Shown here: positions 12,532 to 25,545 of the stretch, piece after piece
Position numbering within the stretch: the stretch's first letter is position 1
Layout: each line of letters opens with the position of its first letter
From: Cryptomeria japonica
Taxonomy: Eukaryota; Streptophyta; Pinopsida; Cupressales; Cupressaceae
Assembly (NCBI RefSeq): GCF_030272615.1
Contig: NC_081410.1
Coordinates: 227,574,915-227,638,914 of the forward strand
Length of the DNA stretch: 64,000 bases
Direction of reading: 5' to 3'
Translations under genes and position numbers: made by a program
The notes under the pieces: generated by a model
Told to the model about the DNA's origin: nothing
Database searches by the model: none
Seen by the model: only the letters and a program-made list of their open reading frames with translations

Positions 12532-13500
12532 CAAAGGTGAAATGAATAAATTATTATTTTTAATAATGTCCATGAGACCAAATAGCCTAGGGGACCCACC
12601 AATAAGCATGAAAGGCCAAAATAAATAGGCAACCAACATTGCTTCTACTTGATCCGTCTTTCCTTTTGTATATTAGATCATTTGCTATGGATCTTGATCA
12701 AGTAATCTATAACTTTCATTATCCTTTCTTTTTCAAACAGGTTACTCAAGGAGCCCACATTTAAAGTTTCAATATAATTGATTTGAATATCTTGTAATAT
12801 GGACACTCCATGACATAATGTCATTCCGTTTCCACCATTTCTAAAGTACAATTATCTTATGTGCCCACTCTTCTATTAGTATCACTCATCCTCTAAGGGA
12901 AGAGCACCAATTACCGCCCATGTTCCAATTATCATTCACTCCTTGTTCACCCAACCCCCCAATTATTAACTTTAAAGAAACCAAAAAAATGATAACTAAA
13001 AGTCTATTAATAAATTTCACATGTAACAATAGATGCTCACTTTTTAACTTTTTTGCTCCATAATTGGCCCATTTGTGCATGACTACTAGGGCATTGTCCA
13101 TAAGTATTGACAATTTTAAGTGCACAGTTATTGGCTTATCTTTAAGTAGGTATCGGGTGACACTATGAAATGTGTACTTTTTGACCCTTGCGTACATAAT
13201 GAATCCTACATGCTTCATTACCACCCAAAAACTAAAACAATAGCTATAAACAGTTAAATCGCATACGAAGACCACAACAAAAAATCGTCAAAATCCAATA
13301 TATCATTTAAGATCTATGAATATGCAAAATTAATTATAATAATTACTAATACTTTTCCCCTAATTTCACATCCAATCCAAACATATGCAAACTAATTCTT
13401 AAATTATGATTGTTTTTCTTTCCATTTTATTTCTCCTCCTATATAGTTCTTAGTTGAGAGCACATAGCCCAAAGTGCAAATGTGTCTGGTTTCTCCGGAT
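12532..13500. other. Intergenic, no gene seen
   Basis: AT-rich sequence. Neither strand has a recognisable domain. The 129-codon minus frame at 12886-13275 lacks any motif I know. Confidence 0.35.
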
Positions 13501-13538
13501 CCCGCCCTTAAAGCACAATAAACTTCTGCGGAGCCAAA

Positions 13539-13703
13539 CTAGAACCAAAGTAACGCCATTAATGAGTTCGACAGCCCTTTGAGGTACTCAGTGACGATGA
13601 AACTTCGCTTCACTATATTGATCGGTCTTTGGAGATTGTCAGGAACATGAAAATCTCGCCATGTAGCGGCCGTCGACTCCGCGGGTACAAACAATGAAAA
13701 TCC
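13539..13703 (-). CDS. Possible exon of an unidentified gene
   Basis: After a polypyrimidine/GTTTTGCAG acceptor-like site the minus strand reads GFSLFVPAESTAATWRDF, continues NIVKRSFIVTEYLKG and ends at TAG. It is locally GC-richer, with CG dinucleotides (CCGCGGAGTCGACGGCCGC). Upstream, near 13840, a short frame MEVISLALTR ends at a donor-like CG|GTAGAA, but the phases do not join cleanly. A TATA box lies further upstream at 14213-14224. It may be a small host gene, a transcript leader or a relic, and I cannot name a family. Confidence 0.25.
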   Translation of the reverse strand, partial: GFSLFVPAESTAATWRDFHVPDNLQRPINIVKRSFIVTEYLKGLSNSLMALLWF

Positions 13704-14212
13704 CTGCAAAACAAACTGAACAGAAATTTTCACTGTTTCCACTTTAAAGCAGTTGAGCCTTCAGGTCAGGGGTGTAAACAGTACTAAGGTGTCCGCAATA
13801 TCAAAAATTTGAGATTTCTACCGTGTAAGCGCAAGAGAAATCACCTCCATTTCCGCTTCAAATATTTTTACTCATGCTCGAATGGCTGAGTATTACGCTA
13901 TGTTTCGTATTGTAGCATAAGTAATGTTTCATTTGAGAAATAAATTCGAAATCTACTGAGATGCATATGTAGGTCCATGGAAGTCCGCGAGCATAAGTCT
14001 AGGGTGAAACACTGCTTTTGTAGGCTCTGGATTTCATCATTGCAAACAAATTTTTCAGCCAGTCAAAATCCTTTTGAAGTCACAATTGTGAGCCCGTGAA
14101 TGAATGAATGGCGATCAGCTGTAACCGTTCTTCTTGTTGGAAATTCGAACTTAACAAGGTCAGGCACGGCGACGAGGCAAGTATATAGCTAAAGGTTTGT
14201 GCGAGATGTGGA

Positions 14213-14224
14213 GCTTTATATAAT
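14213..14224 (-). promoter_or_regulatory. Candidate TATA box (ATTATATAAAGC)
   Basis: The minus strand carries ATTATATAAAGC in a locally CG-rich stretch (14090-14350), which could be the promoter of a minus-strand transcript toward 13.5 kb. The only support is the motif and local composition. Confidence 0.3.
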
Positions 14225-14450
14225 GGCGAAATTAGGGTTTTAGGCGGTATGCGAGGAGCATTAGAAGCTTTTGCGAAGCGTGCGAGGGACATAAAAATCC
14301 TATCAGTTTGAATACGGCGGACTTTCCGGAATGGTGGGCACTTGGGGACAAAAGGTCGAAGGTACAAAAACGTCTGACAGGTTCGACTTAGTGGTAAACT
14401 GATTAAGACTTGATTTACAGAAATTTTAAATGGGATAGTCAATATTTGAG

Positions 14451-15886
14451 TACAATATGGCTACATGTAGAAGACAAAGAAGGAGAAATAATTACAGAAG
14501 TGGTTGCATATAAATTCAAGGGTTTGCGTTAGCTATAGGAAAGACAATTCAAGCAAAACAGGTTCACTAGAGATTGAAAGACTACATGTTTTCACATGCT
14601 TACTATAGTTTTAATAACTGTTCTAATATGAGATGGCTCTAAAGACACATAAAGCTCGTCGCCCACCTTTAACTTTTCTGTATAAATAACAGCATTCGGC
14701 TCAATATGAGAGCAAATCTCTGAAACACTTTTCAAGTATTGCCTTAGCTATTGAAATTTCAAGTATTTGAGCCTTCTCAAATAAGTGCACTTGTGTAACC
14801 TTTTTGAAGTATGCAATAAAATTGCTGTGGCTTTAGTTTCTGTTCTTCTTCCGAGTAGATAATTAATTTAGTAATGTTGAATTTCTTACATTTTGCATTT
14901 CATATGTTGTGGTTAATTAAATATTGAGTTTTATCAGTTCTACAAAAGTAGAAAGATTTATCTATTGTGGCGCATCACCTTTTTATATTCGGTTATTTCT
15001 CTCCTTTTCTGCCCCAAACAACAGCAATTCATATTAGATTAGAAGGAAGTCAGCCTACTCCAGAAAATGTCTCAATTATAATATTTGTCACTCAAAACTC
15101 AGTGATTCATTTCTTTTGGGACCAAATAATGATGATTAGAATTACCGAGGTTAGAAAAAGCAAAGAAGGAAAATCTTGTTGTGAGCTTCATTTCACCCAA
15201 TATATAAGTAAGCTGTACAAATGTTGCTTGTATCCGGAGTTTCTACAATGGACTCAACCTCGAGAAAGGAAACATACTATAATTTCATTTTTTCCTAATC
15301 TTTTTGTCTAATAGTGACAAATGCTAATCCTGCTGACCAGGCATCAATTTACAGTTCTGGTCAGGTTGAATGGTAATGGCCTCACTATCAAATGTGAAAA
15401 GCAAATAGAGCAATGTAGGTAGTGCCTCCTCAATGTCCAAATTGATGTATGACTCATAGAGTCAATATGAATTACAGTGAACTAAACAAATGCCCGTAAC
15501 CATGCAATTCAAATAAAGGAACAATGGCAGGTGAAGAGACATGAATTACAGCACAGCTTCTTTTCTGCAGCAGTGAAAAATATTGTATGTCGCTACATTA
15601 AAAGCTTCCTTCATGGGCTGTCCCTTTGTGGGATCTTTGAAACTATAAAGATCATACATTTCATCATCGAGCGTGCTTCCCTAAAATCAACAGGACTAAA
15701 ACATTTGCCTGTGAAAATGTAAGAGAGCCTGCACATTATTTTTAATTGAGGAAAGAATGATAAGTTTTTAGCCTATATCTCAAGGAATTCCAAGCTACAC
15801 TAAAGAGTTAGAACTTATGAAGTGTAAAGAGGAATTCCTGGAGAAGATATGTAACATGCATGAGATTACCTAAGCCTAAGCCAGTC
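14451..15886. other. Region downstream of the fucosyltransferase gene
   Basis: No recognisable coding domain. The part next to 15886 must contain the 3' untranslated region and polyadenylation signals of the minus-strand gene. I cannot fix the cleavage site. Confidence 0.4.
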
Positions 15887-18800
15887 TCAAGCTGAATCAT
15901 AATGTATTCCCAAATTTTCATTCAACACTCGCCTTGGCAATTGCTTTTTTTGACAAATGCAACCAGGGAAAGGATTTGCATAGAAATACTCCTCCGTTTT
16001 AGGATATTCTCCGGGTTCTCGACCATATGGAGCTCCTATTCTATGAGCATGAATTTCCTTGACCTGATGCTGAAAGATCTCCCATGAAATACTTCCCGAC
16101 TCATACTCGTCCATCAACCTTACCAGATTTCGTCTGCAATAGAAAAAGGTAAAGACATTAGTTGAAAACTTGGACATTAAACAGTAAAGTTTGATATTTT
16201 AAGTCAAAAGTGGCCAGCAGTTGAAATAAAGCTAGAATTTCTTTCCAGCAAACCTGTCAGGGCTGATTGTCTTCCTAAATCCTTCAAACCGCCTGTGTCC
16301 CTGAACAGCTTTGGCCATATTTCCATCATAGGTGTAAACAAATACATCACTTTCTAAAGCCATTATGTAATCCAAACCAGCTAATCTGTTTTGGTATCGT
16401 TTAAGAGGCTCAAGTTCTTCGTCAGTAGCCAAACTTAAATGAGTGTAAACGTTTGGAAAATACTTCTTCAGGGTTTCCACACTGACATTCCCATAAAGTT
16501 TGCCTGCTACTATGTATATCTTAGTTGAAGAGGGATAGCCTAAAGCCTTCAGAAAAAGGCCAGTCTCATGAGGAGTCAATGGACAACCTCCCTGCAGACG
16601 TCTTTCTTCCCCATCAATTTCCTTTTCTTTCCAGTGCTCAACGCCAATCCGCATTTGCCTGAGTTCCTCTTCTTCCTTTGATGACAATCCATGTGCACAT
16701 CCTGTAAATGCTAGCATGTCTTTTTCATACCTTGATTCACAATCACAGTACAAAACAGTTTTACTGCTGAAAGACATATTATTGACTTGCTGCAAAAACA
16801 GCAAGACAAAAAACACATACTCTTAAATCAAATTGTTCTAGATACCTTAGATGCAAGGCAATGAATGGTGACTTTCTCCGGATTCTACCAAGAAGAGTGC
16901 GGGATAGGCTCTGAATAGGTTCAGCAAACTTCAGTGCCTGGTAATTAGCACGGCAACGGAGCTTCTGAATTGAATTGGGGAGATCATTATTTGCAAGACG
17001 AGCATCAGTATGTGTAAAATACAATACTTTGTGATGTTTAAGCAGAGGAAGCATCTCATCCTTGTAGAATGAGGCCTGTAAATCACAAAGCTTACAGAAA
17101 GGTCAGCCATACATCTCCAATGTATTAAAAAAGCATACAATATGGAAATTCAAGATTCACAATGGAATAAATCAAAGATTTTTACCATAGAGGCTGGCTC
17201 ACCTTTGACCACGAAATGGGAGCCTTTTTCAGAGATTCAACATTCTCGAGGGATTTTGGTAAGAAATCAACAATGTGCACATCCTCCTTCAATGTGTCGA
17301 TGAAATGATGAACATCAAATATGTCCTTAAACTCGCTGGAGCATCAAAAGCTTTCCAATATTAAGAAACATTTTAAGAACTCAAAAATAAGTGCAGTATT
17401 ATTGGAATTTATAGGGTACAGACAAATTAAAATAAATATATAAATACCTTGGGTCGTCCCAGAAAGAACTGTGATCTAACTTTGGTATAACAAGCACAGC
17501 ATTCATGATTCTTGCAATGGCAACCATATCACAGATCTGCAGGTTGAGAAGTGTAACTTAAACTATACAAGATGGCACACCACATTCAATTCAAAAGAAG
17601 TGAGGACCAAAAAAATCATGCCTGTTGCATCTAAAAATATTTACCCCTGTACGCATCTGATTCAACCCCCCATTAGCATTCACAACAAGATATCCATTGT
17701 GCTTCTCTCCTGGGCCTGTTATGAAATTTTAGTTCAATTTAGTCAATTAAAAATGCTTTATTGACTCTCTTCACAAATTTTAAATTTAGTTTATCATCCA
17801 CTCGAGAGGCTTTTCGAAGTGTTAACATACGCTTTGAATGTTGAGCACGATCTATGCATTGGAAGAAGTGCATGTTATCTGGCTTAGACCAGAGTTCATT
17901 GCATTTATGATTATCCTGGATCCAAACGTTGATATTTACTAAAATTTTACATGAAATATAATGTCAATTATTTGTAGTAAAAAGAATTGCAATTCACTTA
18001 TGTTCCATATTGACATTGGTTCTTTTCTTGTTAAGTTACTTACATCCAAGGCTTCAGAAGAATCAACGGCTTCAAGCAGGGGGGCAGATTCATACGAAGT
18101 TGAAAAATGTTGAGAATCCTCTGTCAAAACTCTATTCACAGTAGCATCCCCAAGAGGTCTCAGGAATGTGCCGAGTGGAAGAATCTACAAAACAAAGTAG
18201 CTAAACGGAGTGATTTTCTTTTATCATTAATTGTATGATGAAGACGGGCAATGAATGATAAGAAAACACATGCCATGTCAGGAGAAGTTGATATTAATCC
18301 CAATTTGAGTGGTGAAAGAATTATTTCCTAGCCCTTTAGATCTTGCTTAGTAAGCTTTTTGACTAAACTTTGTAACTTTCTTTTGCATCAGCGTTTGTGG
18401 TGCAAATGTTTGGATGGAGAAAAAAAAAACTCACAGTTTAATCCATAAGTTCACTAAACCTCTCAATGGACAAATAAAATCATATGTACCTTTAGATCTT
18501 GTGCTGTAAATCTTATTTACATATCTAACTAATATACAGCTTTCTCAATCATGTTGAACTTTTGGTAGTTTCAAGTGATTGCAGAAAAAATCATACTTTA
18601 ACCCCAAGAACAACTATTCATTCTGACTATATAAAATTCACAACACAAATTCCTGGAGGCAAAGCTTCCATGACAGAACCTATGTGGTGTCGTACGGAAT
18701 CAGAATCCTAAGGCTTAAAATATCTATGAATATTTTCAAAACGAAACTACATATGAATGAAATAAGAGGAATAAAGGCAAAGATAACAAAACTAAAGCCA

Positions 18801-21264
18801 ATAAATTGGACTCATAACACTTCAAACTTATCAAGTACATTACCAAATTGAACAAGTATGAACCCTGTTTAGGGCAGTTTACCATGTACCTGACATAACA
18901 CCAGCACTTAAGAACGAATAACATAGCCAGATATACTTACGATGACATTAAGCATAACTTATCCCATCAGAAATAGAGACTTGGTTTAAGTAGTATAATA
19001 TAGGTTACTTGAAAAATAAGTAGCCTGAATATTTTAATTCATGGCTTAGTTATTTTTCTATCATCTCTCCTGCTTGTCATAGATAAAAGGTAAGGATTGA
19101 TTTGGCATAAGTTATGCTTGAATCCGAATGTTTAGGTAAGCTTAACCTACTGAGACTGAAACCTAATCCTGATGTTAATTTAATATAGAAAATAGAAAAT
19201 CGAAGGACAAGATGTCAAGAGCATACTTATCAAGCAAGCTACAGTCTCATTGAAATACAACCCTTGTCTGTGACAGGGCAGTATGCCACGACATGATTGT
19301 GGCCTTTTGCAAGGAATAATATAGTCAGTATGGTTGAAGAACGCAGGCAATTATAGTCCAAAGGGTTGTGGTGTAATGGTAAGAAGGTGCGTTCTTTAAA
19401 ACAGTTACCCAACTTGAAATTGCGGCACTGCAATAAGTAAATCTGTATCTTGGAGGATATATGCACATGTAGTAACATGTCCAGAACTGGAGAGCGTTCT
19501 TTTCAAACTGATGTAGGTCCAGTAACGTTCCTAGTTACTTTCAACCAAATGCCAAGAAAGAATATAACCAGTTATACTTGAAAAGCCATCAAGCATAATT
19601 TATTTTCTGGGAAACAAGGACTTGGTGTAGTTTAAAAATACAGCCTTGGCAAAAATGCTGTCTGATCAAAACGTTTAGATCAGCCAGACCCATTGAGATT
19701 GAACCCTGAATCCGATTTTTAATATTTAAGGTAGAAATTAGAAGGAATCAGAAATCCTGGATAAGGCCTGATTTAGCCTACTGTCACACAAGAAAAAATA
19801 ACATAAATTGAGTTTTGATATGTTATGATTTAGAGGGTAATGATGGTTCCTGGACGTTTATTTCTGCTTATAAAATATCAAGGGATAATAGAACTTATAC
19901 CAACATTTTGCAGAGTAATTTAATAGATCAGGGTCTAAGTTTGCATAAAACATAATACCAAATAATAATATAATATTTTGTTAAGAAAATGATGGATTAT
20001 GAAAATATAGGTTTTGCTTACAAAAGGAAGTCCATTGATCAATGCTGCGATCAGAGTTTCAGTTGATAACAATGACTTTCAAAAGCCAACAAAATGGGAA
20101 GGGTGATAAGATTGGAGAATGAAAACCTGAAAGCTTACCAAAGTACTATTATGAATACGGCTAGCCAGAAACAACAGATTTCCACTCCAGATACATTGCC
20201 ACATATCTTACCTGAGATGTTTGATACTTCCCGGGGCTTTTTTGGGGACAATGAAGCCACCAGATGAGTGAGAAGCTGGACTATGGGGTACAGACGGCAA
20301 TTGCAGTGACCTGCCTTGCTCTCTATGGAAAGTTGGGGCTAAATCACAATAGGATGCAGGGAATTCATTACGTACAGCACTTGGATACAGGCTCAGCCCA
20401 TCAAAGTAAGTGCACTTTCAATGGTATTTATCACTTGCATGGGAATACATAATGCACAGCTGTTTTTTTCAACTCTTCAGGTTAATTAGGTTTTCAATGT
20501 TCATTGTAGCCGCCAGTTTTTTGTCATTCAAAATTAGACACTCGAGTCACTATGTAGCGATATTTATAAGGATGCAGTATAGGCAACACGATGTCTAGTG
20601 TTAGGGGAAAGCAATTGTAATGATGATGAAGCGATTGTATCCAAACAGACCAAGCTAGAAAACCCACAGTAGTATCTTGTAAGCCGAGCCATATTCTAGG
20701 CTTGACAATCCGGACAAGAATCTCATTAGAAACACAAATATATCCAACCAGATTTGCCAAATGGGTAGTAAAGAAAAATTTAAAAATACAAACCTGTTCA
20801 GATTGGTGTCCAACCCATAGAATAGAGCCTAACTTTACAAACAGCAATCCAATGGTTAGTGCCACAAGAATTAACACAAAGAGCTGTCTCGTGAATTTCC
20901 TAGCCGCGAGCTTCTTCACCCCCATAACTATACTCCTAACTAGAAAATTCATAAGCATACCATAGAAAAACATCTCCAGAAGCCTAAGAGGCCTTTTTCT
21001 ACATCCTCCACCCCCACAATCATTCATTGTTGTTACACAGTCATCTGCATTGATTAACGCCTTGTCCATTCCTGCTCTAAAATAGTCAAATGCAGCAATG
21101 GAATCCGCATCAACCAAACGCCTGGAGGAAGAACTGAAAAACCTGTTTCTAGGACTTACTGTACCAGAGATCCGAGGACTTAGCAACACCTTGGCAATGT
21201 TCTTACTACCTGCCATTGCTGATCCCACATCGTCTCTGTTGAATGCAGCCCATTGGTTTCCCAT
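15887..21264 (-). CDS. O-fucosyltransferase family protein (GT106-like), nine exons
   Basis: Spliced CDS of 647 codons plus stop. Exons on the minus strand: 21264-20794, 18184-18044, 17915-17831, 17715-17645, 17536-17448, 17335-17203, 17075-16846, 16730-16254 and 16133-15887. All junctions are GT-AG and all phases join. The start is the ATG at 21264 (MGNQWAAF). Residues ~127-147 ([20 protein letters not shown]) follow a basic stretch and form one membrane anchor, so a type II Golgi enzyme is expected. Family motifs: [16 protein letters not shown] (~239-254), [30 protein letters not shown], and near the C-terminus [19 protein letters not shown]. The C-terminus has [14 protein letters not shown]. 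Plant relatives use GDP-fucose or other nucleotide sugars (some GT106 members act on pectin), so the substrate here is unknown. No stop or frameshift interrupts it, and it is probably a functional host gene. Confidence 0.93.
18185..20793 (-). other. Intron 1 of the fucosyltransferase gene with diverged internal duplication
   Basis: A 2.6-kb intron, far longer than the other seven. It contains two related segments, about 18930-19215 and 19555-19760. Both have a TATACTT block, then AAGCATAA, AGACTTGGT or GGACTTGGT, and further on ACCTACTGAGATT- or CCATTGAGATT-like and CTGAA-like blocks. This suggests an old direct duplication or two copies of one repeat. A SINE-like stretch lies between them. 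Confidence 0.4.
19360..19450 (+). mobile_element. Possible tRNA-like SINE remnant in intron 1
   Basis: GTTGTGGTGTAATGGTAAG resembles a Pol III A box. About 45 bases later AACTTGAAATTGC is a poor B-box match. No target duplication or A-tail could be fixed. It could equally be a decayed tRNA pseudogene or chance. Confidence 0.25.
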
Positions 21265-21780
21265 CACACAAAACAATCTTCTCGCGCATCACACAGTAAA
21301 ATCTCATCAAGGGGAAAAAAATTCCCTTGTTTAACTATCCAAATCCATCTCTGGAGGTGCCTATTCGTTTCTACCAAGGCAGTGGCTCGATTACATCAAT
21401 TAAACTAAATCAAACGCATGCTTTCTTAATTTCCCTTCAACCCATTACAACTACGGGCAAAAATAATTACAAGGAGAAGAAAGAGATCGGAGCGCACTAG
21501 ACAATGCGAAACAATTGAAGTTTTTGTAAAACCAGCAGATGCATAAGTTATTTTGTATTTATTTTCGTTAAGTGTCATGCAACTCCACTCTAAAATATGA
21601 GCATTTAGCATGTAGGGACATTTTGTCAAACAGGTCGTGTGCATCTTGGAACTGCAGATTGTCAAAGTAATTGCATTACTACTGATTTGTTCCCTCTAGA
21701 AATTGTGGTGTATAATAATTAAACACAATCTTAGAATATTCAGATGAGACAATCAACCAACTGTAAAAAGCACACTAAAG
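21265..21780 (-). promoter_or_regulatory. 5' flank and presumed promoter of the fucosyltransferase gene
   Basis: The sequence directly upstream of the ATG at 21264 must include the leader and core promoter. No unambiguous TATA box at a sensible distance was picked out, so the transcription start is not assigned. Confidence 0.35.
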
Positions 21781-21893
21781 AGCATCACCAAGTTTAACCA
21801 TAAGTTGAGAAAAAAAGGCATCATCAAGTTTAACCATAAGTTAAGAAAAAAGCATCATCAAGATTACCATAAGTTGAGAAAGAAATTAATTTC
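21781..21893 (+). repeat. Three-copy tandem repeat, ~37-bp unit
   Basis: Three head-to-tail copies of a unit of the form GCATCA(T/C)CAAG(T/A)TTAACCATAAGTT(G/A)AGAAAAAA. The third copy has lost a few bases. It lies about 520-630 bp upstream of the fucosyltransferase start codon. Confidence 0.75.
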
Positions 21894-22600
21894 TGTTTTT
21901 GATGAGTATTAGAAATTAATTTTTTCTCTCTTGAGTATGGCTTATGCTTTTATAGAAAGGCCACTTTCAGATTGGCAATAAGCTAAATCCATTTGATGGT
22001 ATTGCATGTAAATTGTGAAGAACCAATTACAACACTTCGAATGAATGTAGCAATTTTTATCTTCCTAAAAAACACCTTGTCGTTTTTATTCTCATTCCAT
22101 ATACTGTATTCAACTCTCAGATAAGGCTCCGTGATTCGTTTTAATAAAATAACGGCCCGTGATTCGTTCGTAGTAAAACATTGTATTTAATTCATCATGC
22201 GGTCTCCAAACCTTTTGAAGGCATAGACTAGAGTTGACTCCAGCTCAATATTTATTTCATTTTCATTATTTCGTTATGGAGTTTACATGGTGCCCTATGT
22301 CATCTAAGAGTCATTTGCTTAGTCTTGTATGGTTCTACATGGGAAAAGAAGAATGTATTTTTATTATTTTTATAAAATAAAATTATGCTACTTAATTATA
22401 ATATATATTTTTAAAATTAATTTTAGTTAATTATAATATATTTTTTAATTCTTTTGGTTCATGGATAAAGCTAATATTTATCTTAATAGTTTGGTATCCA
22501 TTATAATGAAATACACAATGACATTAACTCACAAAACCAAATTTTAACATTAAAATAGAGAATCTTTGTTTCACAATATAGAAATAAAATTTATTTCATT
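21894..22600. other. AT-rich spacer, no gene seen
   Basis: No reading frame with recognisable content. It contains poly-T and TTATAATATATTTTT-type low-complexity stretches. Confidence 0.4.
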
Positions 22601-23822
22601 CACTACAAATGCCTTATTATTTTGTGGTTTTTAACTATGGACTCCCTCTCTTTGTAAAATTTCTTAATTACATATCATCAATTTTGCATAATTTCATAGC
22701 CTATCTGACTACTGAGACTTTCTTCTCCAACACAGTGCCTTTGCCTTTGGTTGCTCTTTGTTCACACTTTCACACTTTTCCTCACTCTCATATTGCATAG
22801 CCTATCTTCCTTTGCACCTTTACTTAGTTCTTTCCTCCGTCCTACAATGGAGTTTCTCACCATTTTTGGTAATCTCACGACCTCTATTTCTTCAATGCCC
22901 TCTTGCACCCCCCAATCTCATTCACTTCCCAATGCTTCATTGCCTTTTCACCTCACCCTCCTAACTCCTATGTAGCCCAAGTCATATTCTTCCTCTACCA
23001 TTATTACTCACCTGACACTTCTCTGTTTATTTTGTTCCTCTTACACACTTTCCCCCTTTCTATATCTTAGTAAAGTGAAGGTTTCCAATTATTCCCTTCC
23101 TCTCTTGTCGCCTCTACTACTTGGATGACATTTATGTATTGCATTTCATAAGCTTCAATGCATTGGAACTAATCTTCCTGGTGATTTTTCTACTCCTCTT
23201 AACCAATTCCAATTAGTCTCTCCCTCTTTTTCTCACTTAGTCAGTTTGCAAGAGGTATCCAATTCCCTTCTCCATGATTTTGCGCCCACTTCCTTTCTTT
23301 GTCTTGGGCAACACACCTCACTACACAACTCCTTTCTCCTTTTTCTCTATAGCCACCATCCTCTACTATTTTTGAACAAAAAGAAAAGAAACACCTCTTT
23401 TAAGACCTTTGCCTCTTCAAAATCTGCAACAAAAAATCATTAATCGCATAACCAATTGAAATTTGATAGTCTTTAAGCCATTTTAGGACTCCACTCCTCA
23501 TAAATCCATTCCACCTCACTACTACCATTTCAGGAGTCTTTAATGAATTGGTCAAAAGACACAAGACCCACACTCTAATGCCTACAAGAAGAAAAAAATG
23601 GAAATTTCAAAGTTAAAGTTCTCCACATGGATGCCCCTGCATCAAAAATCCATGGTAAAAGAAAATGTTTTTTGAGTTAAAGTCAGAAAGATTTGTAGAC
23701 CCTGTGTTTGTCTTGTATCCACATTTTTGCTTTCTCTACTAGCATTTTCTTGTTCTTCACTTCTTGAAACCTAACAACATCATTCCCTTGCATTCTTACT
23801 CTACTTCTACCATTCATAAGGT
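22601..23822. other. Pyrimidine-rich region, no gene recognised
   Basis: The + strand is strongly C/T-rich (for example 22730-23060), so its frames give low-complexity Leu/Ser/Phe peptides that I do not trust. On the minus strand it is downstream of the Gypsy protease fragment and might be its decayed continuation, but I could not find reverse transcriptase motifs. Confidence 0.35.
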
Positions 23823-24754
23823 TCAAAGTATCAAATTCGATTTCCCAACAACATAGTCTATCAAAATTAGAATAGAATTCATACCGTCACCTTCAATAAA
23901 AAAAATATCTTCATTCACCCCTTTTACTATTTTAACCTTTTTGTCTTCTTCCACCTTGTCTCCTTCATGAATTCTCATTGTTTCAATGCCTTCTAAAAGA
24001 CATACTATTGTTTCTGCTACACCTTTCTTCCACCTAAAATCAACTCTTCCCATTCTCTATCAACTGCTTCAATACACATCAACAAATCATCATTCTCAAC
24101 TTCTTCTTGGTTAGTATTAACAAAACAAACATGTTCTTGCTTCATAACATCTATGTCATCTACTAAACAAGCCCTTGCATTGTTGCATGCCTTTCCCATT
24201 ACTCTGTGCAATGACTTCAACTTGTGTTTCACTCCATTCTTCATCAATGGGTATGTATAAGCGTACTCATCATGCACAGCTCTCATGTCAAATTGCCAAA
24301 GCTTACCTAACAAACATGACAAGCATTCATAGGCATAATATCATACATTATCTCATCATAATACTTTTCAATATTATTTTTTACCAAACTTTGTTCACTA
24401 ACCAAAAATTTCTTGTCATATTGTATCCAAGCTATCTTATATGGATGCATTTCTCCTCTCCAGTTGCAATTTATTCACCATCTCTTCGAAAACAAGATTA
24501 TTAGTGCTTCCACCATATATGATAACATTACATACCTTTTCTTGACACTTGCATCCTGTCTTAAATAGGTTCTTTCTTTGAATTGGTTCATTCAACATGA
24601 TTATCTTGGTGGCTAGCACCTCTTCATTTTCAACATTCTTGGATTGTGATGAGTATGCATCTTCTTCATTGATGTTTGTTGCTCTATTATGATTTTCCGA
24701 TCTCCTTCTTGGTATTTCCTCCACAAAAGGGTAGTCATTATTGGCAATTGACAC
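23823..24754 (-). pseudogene. Gypsy retrotransposon gag-pro/aspartic protease fragment
   Basis: The minus strand reads, in broken frames, RKNLFKTGCKCQEKVCNVII followed by GGSTNNLVFEEMVNKLQLER. This is the N-terminal half of a plant Gypsy retropepsin, in which the usual D(T/S)G or DGGST active site has become YGGST. A later frame gives CLLGKLWQFDMRAVHDEY and KNGVKHKLKSLHRV, the family's 'LLGRPWQFD...' and '.NG..H.L..L' motifs. Stops separate the pieces and the catalytic Asp is replaced by Tyr, so it is dead. It ends where Copia element C begins at 24771, so the insertion of C may have cut it. Confidence 0.75.
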
Positions 24755-24770
24755 TCATCCGAGTTATAAG

Positions 24771-25545
24771 TGTTGTCATTGATGACAACACACTTCATGG
24801 GAGATCCAACAATCAAGGTAACCGACATTCCGTACACCTGCATTCAGGGAACCAACATTCAGGGAACCGACAAACTTGGAACCGGTATTCTAAGGCCGAC
24901 ATAGGTGATTGATCCGGCAAGCGTGGAAGCGACAACGATCATATTGTTTTATGTTTATATTTTATTTGGGCCGACATGTGTCTTATCTTTTGTGATATGT
25001 TTGTAAGCCGACATAAGGCATTTGTGTTTATTCATGTAAATGGGTATACAAGTCAATCTGAGTTAGCTCATTTTGTATGCTGTGGATATATGGGAGATAT
25101 AACAGATAAGTGATGCGAAAGGTTTTGTGATGTTATCTTGATCGATAAAATGCGAATGTAAAGATTTGCAATCGGTCTTGATTATTGGTCTAGAGGATAG
25201 GGAAGCGATCTAAGATACCAGTAAGGGGGGTTATAGTGTAACCAATACAAACAATGCTTTAACCAGAACTCATCCAGAATAGTAGATGCACATTCTGAGT
25301 TCAATTTTTGTTTGTAGTCCAGTATTTGGATATATAGTCAAAGAGGCTCCTTTTGTGATGAGCAGTATGCTCTAAGCAGTAAGCCTTCCTGCCTGTGCAG
25401 GCCCCTCTTGTAATATTTATTCATTTGGCCAGTGGATAGATATTGTGGGTCACCAATCCCACCGTGGTTTTTCCTCTTTGAGGTTTTCCATGTATAAATA
25501 TATGTGTTATGGTGTTGATTCATGTGGTTGCATTGATATTACTTG
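24771..25545 (+). repeat. 5' LTR of Copia element C, left part
   Basis: It starts TGTTGTCATTGATGACAACA, a typical Copia LTR start with a small palindrome, and carries a downstream block GTGGTTTTTCCTCTTTGAGG followed by TTTTCCATGTATAAAT, common near the end of plant Copia LTRs. It stops at ACTTG (25541-25545), where element A was inserted. The rest of the LTR resumes at 60955 and ends at 61072 beside a primer-binding site. Rejoined length is about 890 bp. Confidence 0.85.

Noticed and set aside
12180..12545. 121-codon plus-strand frame and overlapping minus frames
   Set aside because: They lie in the GC-rich U3 of a minus-strand LTR and overlap mutually, so they are composition artefacts.
19360..19450. 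A functional tRNA gene
   Set aside because: The B-box match is poor and no cloverleaf with a sensible anticodon arm could be drawn.
20264..20598. Plus-strand frames within intron 1 of the fucosyltransferase gene
   Set aside because: Short, antisense to an intron, no domain, no splice partner.
22609..23443. Plus-strand frames rich in Leu, Ser and Phe that look like membrane proteins
   Set aside because: The strand is pyrimidine-rich, which gives such peptides by composition. Frames overlap each other and have no motif.
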